Below the pieces are notes generated by a model. It made no database searches. It was not told the DNA's origin and saw nothing but the letters and a program-made list of their open reading frames with translations. Source: Lachnospiraceae bacterium UBA7784 (GTDB taxonomy: Bacteria; Bacillota; Clostridia; Lachnospirales; Lachnospiraceae). Taken from it: 64,000 nt of DNA. A program made the translations under genes and the position numbers. Where the stretch lies: positions 40,998 to 104,997 of the forward strand of contig DLDA01000017.1 of the NCBI GenBank assembly GCA_002480925.1. Reading direction: 5' to 3'. Positions 9,087 to 16,122 of the stretch are shown here, in pieces. The first letter of the stretch is position 1. Every line of letters starts with the position of its first letter.

Positions 9087-9875
9087 ATGTATATATCTTC
9101 AAGAAATAATGATATAATAAAACATATCAGAAAAATAAAGACGAACTCAAGGACCAGAAGGAAGGAGGGACTGTTTTTTGCCGAGGGAAGACGGCTTATA
9201 TCAGAGACTCCGCCAGAGCTTTTGTCTCAGGTCATCGTGGCAGAGGACTTTAAGCCAAAGGATACTTGGGCTGATAAGAGGCTTGAGAGACTTCTTAAGG
9301 ACTTTGACGGGATCGTTACAGTAAGTGATCAGGTCTTTTCAGAGATATCTGAGACAAGCCACAGTCAGGGGATAGCAGCCCTTGTAAGATGCCCTGTCTA
9401 TAAGCCGTCTGACCTGCTGGGAGATGTGCCTCTGCTTCTTGTGCTTGAGAATATTCAGGACCCCGGTAATCTGGGGACCATGATAAGGACCTCGCTTGGA
9501 GCCGGAGCGACCGGAATAGTTATGACAGAGGGCTGTGTAGATATCTTTTCTCCTAAGGTGGTGAGAGCCACTATGGGCGCTATCTACAGGATGCCCTTCA
9601 TAGTTGTTCCCGATATCGGCTCACTGTCTGACAAGCTCCCGCAGGGTATCAGGCTTTTTGCTGCATCCCTTAATGGGAAGAGCTCCTACGACAGCTTTGA
9701 CTACAGGCAGGGCTGCGGTTTTCTGATCGGTAACGAGGGAAGAGGCTTAAGCGAAAAGGCAGTGGAGGCAGCCGATCAGGAAATGCTAATCCCTATGGAA
9801 GGTGGCCTCGAGTCGCTCAATGCAGCCATGGCTGCTGGAATCCTGCTCTATGAGGCTCACAGACAGAGACAATGA
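9087..9875 (+). CDS. TrmH/SpoU-family RNA 2'-O-methyltransferase
   Basis: A 262-residue SPOUT methyltransferase. The three family motifs are clear: LENIQDPGNLGTMIRTS near residue 127, the IGNEGRGLS loop near 215, and PMEGGLESLNAA at the C-terminus, which form the trefoil knot that binds AdoMet. The N-terminal 100 residues are the substrate-binding domain seen in RlmB-like proteins acting on 23S rRNA. The start at ATG 9087 is the first after the pfkA terminator; no good ribosome site is visible, so the exact start and promoter are uncertain. Its stop overlaps the next gene (ATGA at 9872). Confidence 0.9.
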   Translation: MYISSRNNDIIKHIRKIKTNSRTRRKEGLFFAEGRRLISETPPELLSQVIVAEDFKPKDTWADKRLERLLKDFDGIVTVSDQVFSEISETSHSQGIAALVRCPVYKPSDLLGDVPLLLVLENIQDPGNLGTMIRTSLGAGATGIVMTEGCVDIFSPKVVRATMGAIYRMPFIVVPDIGSLSDKLPQGIRLFAASLNGKSSYDSFDYRQGCGFLIGNEGRGLSEKAVEAADQEMLIPMEGGLESLNAAMAAGILLYEAHRQRQ

Positions 9876-10135
9876 AGATATGGTATAAGCTTGTCAGGAA
9901 TAATCACATGATAAAGGATACGACAGTCTGTGATGATTCGACTGACACAAGGACACATAAGATAATGCGCGGGACCGAGGAGGCCTGCCACAGGCTTGAT
10001 ACGGGAATCCCGATCTGGCTTGATGTAAATATAAGAGAATTCAAACGATTCGCAAGGACCCGTTTCACAAAGGATTCCTTTGTTGAGGGGCTTGATGCGG
10101 ATTATCTTGAGATTGAGGTTATAGAGGAGGATTAG
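9872..10135 (+). CDS. Small conserved-looking protein of unknown function
   Basis: An 87-residue soluble protein, MKIWYKLVRNNHMI to EVIEED, starting inside the stop of the RNA methyltransferase and followed 26 bases later by the (p)ppGpp synthetase. No signal peptide, membrane segment or motif I can name. It is rich in Arg, Thr and Asp, with two mixed halves (residues 1-45 and 46-87). The tight coupling to the methyltransferase and good codon use make it a real gene. A role in RNA modification or stress signalling would be guilt by association only. Confidence 0.7.
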   Translation: MKIWYKLVRNNHMIKDTTVCDDSTDTRTHKIMRGTEEACHRLDTGIPIWLDVNIREFKRFARTRFTKDSFVEGLDADYLEIEVIEED

Positions 10136-10161
10136 GATCCTCCCCTGCAAGGAGAGTTATT

Positions 10162-10866
10162 ATGGATCAGGTAGAATATGTCCGTGAGCTGGCCGGCCAC
10201 AAGGAGATCGACACATGGATGAGGACAATGCTTCTCTACAATTCTGCGATCAAGGAGATCGGCACCAAGATAGATATTCTGAATGAAGAGTTTCAGGAGA
10301 CTCACCGTTATAATCCGATCGAATATGTAAAGAGCAGGGTCAAGTCGCCGGAGAGCATAGCAAAAAAGCTCAGGAGATACGGCTTCGAGGATGATATCTT
10401 AAATATGGTGACTCACTGCAATGATATAGCAGGGACAAGGATAGTATGCTCCTTTACCTCGGATATATACAGGCTGGCCGATATGATAGGCCGTCAGTCT
10501 GATATCAATGTGATCTCGATAAAGGACTATATCAAGCATCCCAAGATAAGCGGCTACAAGAGCTACCATATGATAGTAAGCATTCCGATTTTTCTGTCGG
10601 ATGCAGTGGTTGACACAAGGGTAGAGATCCAGATAAGAACCATGGCCATGGATTTCTGGGCCAGCCTAGAGCATAAGATCTACTACAAATTCGAGGGTCA
10701 GGCTCCTGACTATATAAGCCGGGATCTGAGAGAATGCTCTAAGATCGTCTCTATGCTTGATGCCAAGATGCTCTCGCTTAATGAAGCTGTCATAAAGGCC
10801 AAGAAGGAGCAGGATGCAAGTTTTATGTCCACAGATGATGATCTGCCTGCAGTAAGGGAGGGCTGA
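10162..10866 (+). CDS. Small alarmone synthetase, RelQ/YjbM-like GTP pyrophosphokinase
   Basis: A 234-residue single-domain RelA/SpoT nucleotidyltransferase, with GGAGAG before ATG 10162. Visible motifs are RVKSPESIAKKL, the DIAGTRIVCSF block with the catalytic Asp, SGYKSYHMIV, and VEIQIRTMAMDFWASLEHKIYYK. It makes (p)ppGpp or pppGpp from ATP and GDP/GTP. It lacks the hydrolase, TGS and ACT domains of long Rel proteins, so it belongs to the small alarmone synthetases. The next gene starts immediately after its stop. Confidence 0.92.
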   Translation: MDQVEYVRELAGHKEIDTWMRTMLLYNSAIKEIGTKIDILNEEFQETHRYNPIEYVKSRVKSPESIAKKLRRYGFEDDILNMVTHCNDIAGTRIVCSFTSDIYRLADMIGRQSDINVISIKDYIKHPKISGYKSYHMIVSIPIFLSDAVVDTRVEIQIRTMAMDFWASLEHKIYYKFEGQAPDYISRDLRECSKIVSMLDAKMLSLNEAVIKAKKEQDASFMSTDDDLPAVREG

Positions 10867-11346
10867 ATGGATATTGATGAATCTGTATATATAGGTCCGG
10901 GTGCATTCATAAGCGATGATGTGACCCTTAGGGAAAATGTCTCTGTCTTTCCAAATGCGGTAATACGCGGAGATGAGGGGGCTATATTTGTTGACCGTGA
11001 TACTAACATTCAGGACTGTGCTGTTCTTCATTGCGGCGACGGCTATACCGTTCATGTAGGAAGGGGAGTGACCATAGGTCACTCTGCCATTGTACATGGA
11101 AGCACAGTAGGCGATGACTCGCTTATAGGCATGGGTGCCATACTTCTGAACGGTGCTAAGGTAGGCTCATGTTGCATAATAGGCGCCGGTTCCCTTGTGA
11201 CCGGTAAGATGGAGATCCCTGATGGCTACATGGCTTTCGGAAATCCGTGCCGTCTTATAAGGAAGCTTACTCCTGAAGAGATAGAGGGCAACAGAAAAAA
11301 TGCCAGACTCTATGTGGAGCTGGCACGCGAAAAGCGCGGCCTGTAG
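10867..11346 (+). CDS. Gamma-carbonic anhydrase family hexapeptide-repeat protein
   Basis: A 159-residue left-handed beta-helix protein with repeated hexapeptide turns (IRGDEGAIFV, IQDCAVLH, VTIGHSAIVHG, LIGMGAILL, CIIGAGSLV). The histidines in VLHCGDG, TIGHS and IVHG fit the metal ligands of gamma-class carbonic anhydrases (YrdA/PaaY type). The predicted reaction is CO2 hydration or a related metal-dependent function; many members have no proven activity. The ATG follows directly on the alarmone synthetase stop, so the two are translationally coupled. Confidence 0.85.
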   Translation: MDIDESVYIGPGAFISDDVTLRENVSVFPNAVIRGDEGAIFVDRDTNIQDCAVLHCGDGYTVHVGRGVTIGHSAIVHGSTVGDDSLIGMGAILLNGAKVGSCCIIGAGSLVTGKMEIPDGYMAFGNPCRLIRKLTPEEIEGNRKNARLYVELAREKRGL

Positions 11347-11373
11347 GACGATTCTCCTCCGACATTCGATTAT

Positions 11374-11526
11374 ATGATTTACAAGTTAATAAAGGGGCGC
11401 CTTGTCTTTATTAGAGACGAGAGTGGTTTTGACAGCCGCCATAATACTCTTTTCCTCCATAACTGGAAATGGTATGATTACTATATGCCAGTCGCAATCC
11501 TCTTCGTCCTGGGCTTTATAGGATAA
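11374..11526 (+). CDS. Possible small membrane protein (50 residues)
   Basis: A short frame from ATG 11374, MIYKLIKGRLVFIRDES to ILFVLGFIG, ending 28 bases before the tRNA promoter. The first 35 residues are polar and aromatic; the last 13 are hydrophobic and could be a short membrane anchor. The amino acid makeup looks protein-like, but there is no ribosome binding site upstream and I do not know the family. It could be a fragment of a decayed gene. Confidence 0.35.
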   Translation: MIYKLIKGRLVFIRDESGFDSRHNTLFLHNWKWYDYYMPVAILFVLGFIG

Positions 11527-11554
11527 GGAAAATCGAAAAAAATAAAAAAAGTGC

Positions 11555-11583
11555 TTGACATCATATATAAAGTCTAGTATACT
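11555..11583 (+). promoter_or_regulatory. Strong promoter of tRNA-Gly
   Basis: TTGACA at 11555-11560 and TATACT at 11578-11583 with a 17-base spacer, preceded by A-rich DNA resembling an UP element. It is the best sigma-70-type promoter in the window. Confidence 0.9.
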
Positions 11584-11626
11584 ATCCATTGTCGCGAGTG
11601 ATCAAACAGCAAGCGACAGGATATAT

Positions 11627-11699
11627 GCGATGGTGGCGTAGTTGGTAACGCGCGACCTTGCCAAGGTCGAGACCGCGGGTTCGAGTCCCGTCCATCGCT
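11627..11699 (+). tRNA. tRNA-Gly (anticodon GCC)
   Basis: The acceptor arm GCGATGG (11627-11633) pairs with CCATCGC (11692-11698), and the discriminator base is T, as expected for glycine. The anticodon stem CGACC/GGTCG encloses TTGCCAA, giving anticodon GCC. The D arm (GCG...CGC) and T arm (GCGGG TTCGAGT CCCGT) are normal. The 3' CCA is not encoded. A strong promoter lies upstream and a terminator directly downstream, so it is a single-gene unit. Confidence 0.95.
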
Positions 11700-11708
11700 C
11701 TTTTCAGG

Positions 11709-11733
11709 GGCTGCCGGAATGGCAGTCTTTTTT
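11709..11733 (+). terminator. Terminator of tRNA-Gly
   Basis: A 7-bp stem GGCTGCC/GGCAGTC with loop GGAAT, followed by TTTTTT. Confidence 0.85.
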
Positions 11734-11767
11734 GTGTCTATCAACCTTTTGCAACTAGAACATCTTC

Positions 11768-11796
11768 TTGCAATATGCATCGTAACATGAGATAAT
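11768..11796 (+). promoter_or_regulatory. Promoter of yjfB
   Basis: TTGCAA at 11768-11773 and GATAAT at 11791-11796, 17 bases apart, about 30 bases before the gene start. Confidence 0.5.
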
Positions 11797-11825
11797 AGTG
11801 ATATAGATTTATTGGAGGTGACCAT

Positions 11826-12044
11826 ATGGATACTATGGATATAGCTTCATTATCAATGGGCCTTAGCCAGTCGAGGACTATGGGCCAGGTAGGTACCCTG
11901 ATGCTTGCCAAGTCACTCGATACCCAGAAGGATCTGGCGATGGGAGAGGTCGGCATGATAGAACAGGCGCCGGCTCCTTCGAGGCCGGCAATGGAGAGAT
12001 CGGTGAATCCTTCAGTCGGAGGGAATGTAGATCTCTATCTGTAA
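11826..12044 (+). CDS. yjfB: YjfB-family putative motility protein
   Basis: A 72-residue protein starting MDTMDIASLSMGLSQSR, with GGAGGTGACC before the ATG. The N-terminal pattern of Met, Ile, Ala, Ser, Leu followed by VGTLMLAKSLDTQ matches the small YjfB family, which is found in flagellated Firmicutes and annotated as putative motility protein; its molecular role is not known to me. It has its own promoter and terminator. The flagellin gene at the window end supports a motile host. Confidence 0.8.
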   Translation: MDTMDIASLSMGLSQSRTMGQVGTLMLAKSLDTQKDLAMGEVGMIEQAPAPSRPAMERSVNPSVGGNVDLYL

Positions 12045-12062
12045 CATAGGAGACAGGGTGAG

Positions 12063-12090
12063 CAGGAGACCATGAGTCTCCTGTTTTTTT
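12063..12090 (+). terminator. Terminator of yjfB
   Basis: Perfect 8-bp stem CAGGAGAC/GTCTCCTG with loop CATGA, then seven T. Confidence 0.9.
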
Positions 12091-12150
12091 AAGCCCTTTA
12101 TTTTTTTGCAGTAATTTGGTAGAATAAGTAGATTATTGAAAGGATAAGCT

Positions 12151-13107
12151 ATGAGCCAGGCAGACAGGATCTTTAGAGCGATGTGCAGGGATATAATAGA
12201 TCACGGCACAGATACAAGGGGACAGGCGGTGCGTCCGCACTGGCCGGATGGAGAAGCAGCATATACGATAAAGCAGTTCGGTATCGTGAACAGATATGAC
12301 CTGAGAGAGGAATTCCCAGCCCTTACATTCAGGCGCACAGCTATAAAGAGCGCGACAGACGAGATCCTCTGGATCTGGCAGAAGAAGTCTAATAATATAA
12401 AGGATCTCCACTCTCATATCTGGGATGAATGGGCGGGTAATGACGGAAGCATAGGAAAGGCCTACGGATATCAGTTGGCGAGGAAATACTGCTGGAAGGA
12501 TATCACAGAGGAGGGTCTTATCAGGGTATATGGAAGCGCAGATGTGCCGATTGTTGGAGAGGGCGACCATATAGCAGCGCAGACCCATGTGGTATACAAT
12601 TCTGACAGACAGATGTATATGATGGATCAGGTGGATAAGGTTCTCTATGATCTGAAGACCCATCCTTTCTCGAGAAGGATAATGACGAATCTGTATGATT
12701 TCTGTGACCTTCCGGAGATGAATCTCTATCCATGCGCTTACAGCGCTACCTTTAATGTGACAGAGGAGAAAGATGGTCTGGTTCTTAATATGGTCCTGAA
12801 CCAACGCTCACAGGATACGCTTACAGCAAACAACTGGAATGTATGTCAGTATGCAGTGCTTTTGTCTATGATAGCAAGGGATGTGGGAATGAAGCCCGGG
12901 GTCCTTCTCCATGTGATAGCGGATGCCCATATCTATGACAGGCATGTGCCTCTTGTGGAGGAGCTTATATCAAGAGAAGAGCATCCGGCTCCATCCTTCT
13001 GGCTTAATCCTGACAAGAAGGATTTCTACTCCTTTACCAGAGATGATGTAAGGCTTGATGATTATGTGACAGGAGAACAGATAAAGGATATACCGGTGGC
13101 AATCTGA
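12151..13107 (+). CDS. thyA: Thymidylate synthase (ThyA type)
   Basis: A 318-residue enzyme that methylates dUMP to dTMP with methylenetetrahydrofolate. The phosphate-binding QRSQD, the WNVCQY segment carrying the dUMP-specific Asn, and DAHIYDRH match ThyA. The nucleophile region reads YPCAYSATFNV, so the Cys is followed by Ala-Tyr rather than the usual His of PPCH. The protein is longer than E. coli ThyA (264 residues). DHFR follows after 16 bases, the logical partner because ThyA oxidises folate to dihydrofolate. A weak promoter (TAGAAT at 12120) is upstream. Confidence 0.92.
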   Translation: MSQADRIFRAMCRDIIDHGTDTRGQAVRPHWPDGEAAYTIKQFGIVNRYDLREEFPALTFRRTAIKSATDEILWIWQKKSNNIKDLHSHIWDEWAGNDGSIGKAYGYQLARKYCWKDITEEGLIRVYGSADVPIVGEGDHIAAQTHVVYNSDRQMYMMDQVDKVLYDLKTHPFSRRIMTNLYDFCDLPEMNLYPCAYSATFNVTEEKDGLVLNMVLNQRSQDTLTANNWNVCQYAVLLSMIARDVGMKPGVLLHVIADAHIYDRHVPLVEELISREEHPAPSFWLNPDKKDFYSFTRDDVRLDDYVTGEQIKDIPVAI

Positions 13108-13123
13108 ACCGGAAGGAGAAGAT

Positions 13124-13645
13124 ATGATAGCAATCGCAGCCGTTGACAGGAACTGGGGTATAGGATATAAGGGAAAACTACTAACCAGTATACCCAATGA
13201 TATGAAGCTTTTTCGGAACGAGACAAAGGGAAATGTGATAATATGCGGGCGAAAGACCCTTGAGAGCTTTCCTGGTGGAAGGCCTCTGCCGGGACGAGTC
13301 AATATAGTGCTTACCTCCTTCCCCGGATACAGAAGCGGTGACGCTGTTGTCGTACATGATATGGACGAGCTTTTTGCGAAAATAAAGGATTATCCTGATA
13401 AAAATATATATGTTGCAGGCGGGGCATCGGTCTATTCAGAGCTTCTGCCATATTGTGAAAAGGCGCTTATCACGAGGATAGACTTCTCCTTTGACGCGGA
13501 TACCTACTTCCCGGATCTTGATAAGGAGGAGGGCTGGAGGCTTGATGGCCTAAGCGAGGAGGAGACCTACTTTGATCTGTGCTACACGTTTACAGAATAC
13601 AGGAATGAGAAAGTAAAGAAATGGACATCACAGGAAGAAAACTGA
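13124..13645 (+). CDS. folA: Dihydrofolate reductase
   Basis: A 173-residue DHFR with the N-terminal MIAIAAVDRNWGIGYKGKL, the substrate-site acidic residue in SIPNDMKLF, and the NADPH-binding ICGRKTLESFPGGRPLPGR. It regenerates tetrahydrofolate consumed by the ThyA just upstream. AGGAGAAG lies before ATG 13124. Its last 25 bases overlap the start of ilvB in another frame, linking nucleotide and branched-chain amino acid genes in one transcript. Confidence 0.95.
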   Translation: MIAIAAVDRNWGIGYKGKLLTSIPNDMKLFRNETKGNVIICGRKTLESFPGGRPLPGRVNIVLTSFPGYRSGDAVVVHDMDELFAKIKDYPDKNIYVAGGASVYSELLPYCEKALITRIDFSFDADTYFPDLDKEEGWRLDGLSEEETYFDLCYTFTEYRNEKVKKWTSQEEN

Positions 13646-15351
13646 TAGTAAAGGCTCTTGCAGAGGAAGGCGTTGATACCGTTTTTGCATATCCCGGAGG
13701 GATGATCACGGATATAGTAGACGAGCTTTACAAGCAGGAGGACAAGTTCCGGCTTATCCTGCCGCGCCATGAGCAGGCTCTTGTCCATGAGGCAGAGGGC
13801 TATGCCAGAGCGACTGGTAAGCCGGCGGTATGTCTGGTTACAAGTGGCCCTGGAGCCACTAATGCGATCACCGGCATAGCAGATGCACATTATGACAGCA
13901 TTCCTCTTGTTGTGATCACAGGACAGGTGGCCCAGCCTCTGATAGGAAACGATGCCTTCCAGGAGGTCGACATAGTCGGAATGACAAGAAGCATAGTAAA
14001 GTACGGTGTGACCGTCCGTGACAGGAAGGAACTTGGCCGTATACTGAAGATGGCTTTTTATATAGCTGCAAGCGGTAAGCCGGGGCCGGTGCTTATAGAT
14101 ATACCTAAGGATATACAGCAGAAGTCAGGCCCTGAGGAATATCCATCACATGTCGATATCAGAGGCTATAAGCCTAATACATCTGTCCATATAGGACAGC
14201 TGAAGCGGGCATACAAGACTCTTCGGAATGCGAAAAAGCCTCTGATCCTGGCTGGTGGCGGTATCCATATTTCGGGAGCAGAGAAGCTTCTTACTGATTT
14301 TGCCAGAAGGATGAGGGTGCCTGTAGTCACCACAGTGATGGGTAAGGGATCCATGCCTGAGGATGATCCGCTATATGTCGGAAACTCAGGAATGCATGGC
14401 AGATATGCTGCAAATATGGCAGAGATGGAATGTGATCTGCTCTTTTCCATAGGTACCCGTTTCAATGACAGGATCACCGGGGACCTGAATGAATTTGCGC
14501 CAAAAGCAAAGATCGTACATGTGGATATCGATACTGCCTCTATCTCGAGAAATGTAGTAGTGGATGTGCCTGTGGTATCTGACGCTTCTCTTGCCCTTAC
14601 TCATCTGCTTGAATGGGCAGAACCCCTTGATACGGCTGACTGGCAGGCTCAGATAGCAGGCTGGCAGAAGGAGTATCCTCTTTCGGTAAAGGTAAAGGAG
14701 GGCCTGAATCCCCAGGTCATAATGGAAGATATAGCAGATGTGTTCGGTGAGGCCACATATGTAGCCGATGTGGGACAGCATCAGATGTGGGCCACACAGT
14801 TTTTGAAGCTTGTCGGGAATTCAAGGCTTTTTACCTCGGGAGGTCTGGGGACAATGGGATTCGGTTTTCCTGCATCCCTTGGCGCTAAGGCTGCGGATCC
14901 TGACAGGGCAGTCGTATGCATAACAGGTGACGGAGGCTTTCAGATGAATATGCAGGAGCTTGCGACATCGGTATGCGATGATATACCGGTGACCATATGT
15001 CTGATGAATAACAGATATCTGGGAATGGTGCGTCAGCAGCAGCAGTATTTCTACGGCAAGCGCTATGAGCTCACATATCTTGGAAAAAGAGACAGGAATG
15101 TCCTCCATCCGGATAGATTTGAGAACATGGATCCGTTTTATGCCCCTGACTATATAAAGCTTGCGGCTTCATATGGAATAGATGGCATGAGGGTAAGCCG
15201 TGAGGAGGACATAATAAAGGCTCTTCAGGCCGCGTCAGCAGCTCAGAAGAATGGACATTCATATCTGGTTGAATTTGAGATATCACCGGAGGATGTCGTG
15301 CTTCCTATGGTAAAGGGCGGAATGGCAAACTCTGATATGATATTAAGGTGA
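13621..15351 (+). CDS. ilvB: Acetolactate synthase large subunit
   Basis: A 576-residue ThDP enzyme. The N-terminal VFAYPGGMITDIVDELY has the Tyr-Pro-Gly-Gly motif, and the cofactor Glu lies in RHEQALVHEAEGYAR near residue 47. The C-terminal ThDP motif GDGGFQMNMQELAT leads to NNRYLGMVRQQQ. It condenses pyruvate (or 2-oxobutyrate) to acetohydroxy acids for Val/Leu/Ile synthesis; GFGFPASLGAK is typical of the biosynthetic FAD form. The start overlaps folA by 25 bases; the N-terminus aligns well from this Met. The small subunit follows at once. Confidence 0.95.
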   Translation: MDITGRKLIVKALAEEGVDTVFAYPGGMITDIVDELYKQEDKFRLILPRHEQALVHEAEGYARATGKPAVCLVTSGPGATNAITGIADAHYDSIPLVVITGQVAQPLIGNDAFQEVDIVGMTRSIVKYGVTVRDRKELGRILKMAFYIAASGKPGPVLIDIPKDIQQKSGPEEYPSHVDIRGYKPNTSVHIGQLKRAYKTLRNAKKPLILAGGGIHISGAEKLLTDFARRMRVPVVTTVMGKGSMPEDDPLYVGNSGMHGRYAANMAEMECDLLFSIGTRFNDRITGDLNEFAPKAKIVHVDIDTASISRNVVVDVPVVSDASLALTHLLEWAEPLDTADWQAQIAGWQKEYPLSVKVKEGLNPQVIMEDIADVFGEATYVADVGQHQMWATQFLKLVGNSRLFTSGGLGTMGFGFPASLGAKAADPDRAVVCITGDGGFQMNMQELATSVCDDIPVTICLMNNRYLGMVRQQQQYFYGKRYELTYLGKRDRNVLHPDRFENMDPFYAPDYIKLAASYGIDGMRVSREEDIIKALQAASAAQKNGHSYLVEFEISPEDVVLPMVKGGMANSDMILR

Positions 15352-15356
15352 TCGTG

Positions 15357-15854
15357 ATGAAAAACAGATGGATTGCATTATATGTGGAAAATGAGGTCGG
15401 AGTCCTTGCAAAGGTGTCGGGTCTGTTTTCGGGAAAGAGCTATAATCTGCAGAGTCTTACAGTAGGGACAACAGAGCATGATGACGTCTCCAGGATGACT
15501 ATAAGTGTAGAGGCCGATGATGTGACCTTTGAGCAGATAAAGAAGCAGCTCAATTCGATGGTAGAGGTAATAAAGGTAATGGACCTTACCGATGTTCCTA
15601 TCCACAGCAAGGAGATCCTCTATGCCAAGATAGCAGGTATAGATTCAGAGGGTAAGGATGAGGCCTTCCGTATAGCCCAGGCTTTCAGGATCAGGGTGAT
15701 AGATATAGGAAAGGATTCACTGCTGCTCGAAAGCGCTCTTACAGAGCGAAGAAACAATGAGCTGGTAGCCCTGCTTAAGAAGACCTACCGCCGGATAGAG
15801 GTCGTACGAGGCGGAGCAGTCGCAATAGAGAGTATAAGCACAAGCTGTAGATGA
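15357..15854 (+). CDS. ilvN: Acetolactate synthase small (regulatory) subunit
   Basis: A 165-residue protein with the N-terminal ACT domain WIALYVENEVGVLAKVSGLFSGKSYNLQSLTVG, the valine-sensing module of IlvN/IlvH, and the usual C-terminal half. Start choice: GTG 15348, GTG 15354 and ATG 15357 are all in frame; I take ATG 15357, which follows AAGGTGATC, a close match to the anti-Shine-Dalgarno end. The C-terminal codons run directly into the repeat tract that begins after the stop. Confidence 0.92.
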   Translation: MKNRWIALYVENEVGVLAKVSGLFSGKSYNLQSLTVGTTEHDDVSRMTISVEADDVTFEQIKKQLNSMVEVIKVMDLTDVPIHSKEILYAKIAGIDSEGKDEAFRIAQAFRIRVIDIGKDSLLLESALTERRNNELVALLKKTYRRIEVVRGGAVAIESISTSCR

Positions 15855-16095
15855 CCGAAAGCCTGTAGGCGAGAGCAAGCCGAAGGCGCAGCTCAAGCCA
15901 CAGGCGAGGTCGTTCTGTGAGATTAGCGAAAGCAAGCCGTAGGCGAAGCTTGAGCTTAGCGAGCAGAACTTCCTTATAAGCGAAGGTCGAACCTAGCGAA
16001 GAGAACTTCCTTAGCAAAATAGGTGTGAGGTCCGAGGTCAGAGGTGTGAGGCCGAAAGCATAGAGATAAAGACGAGCTTAGCGAAAAGAACTTCC
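15855..16095. repeat. Degenerate short-repeat tract between ilvN and the PLC gene
   Basis: About 240 bases without a gene, made of imperfect short repeats. One element, CTTAGCGA-N-AGAACTTCC or close to it, occurs three times: 15954-15976, 15991-16013 and 16076-16095. A second, AAGCC-N-N-AGGCGA, recurs at 15878-15940 and creates local inverted symmetry with GGCTT-like partners. A third, GGTGTGAGG, occurs twice at 16022-16050. No terminator with a T-run is evident. The opposite strand is open by chance because of the repeats and encodes a low-complexity Leu-Arg string. It could be a family of intergenic repeats or debris of slipped replication. Confidence 0.6.
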
Positions 16096-16122
16096 ATGAT
16101 TCATATACGATAGGACACGATA

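Noticed and set aside
15775..16017. Open frame on the minus strand encoding Leu-Arg repeats
   Set aside because: It is produced by the degenerate repeat tract and the end of ilvN in antisense; there is no ribosome site and the composition is low-complexity.
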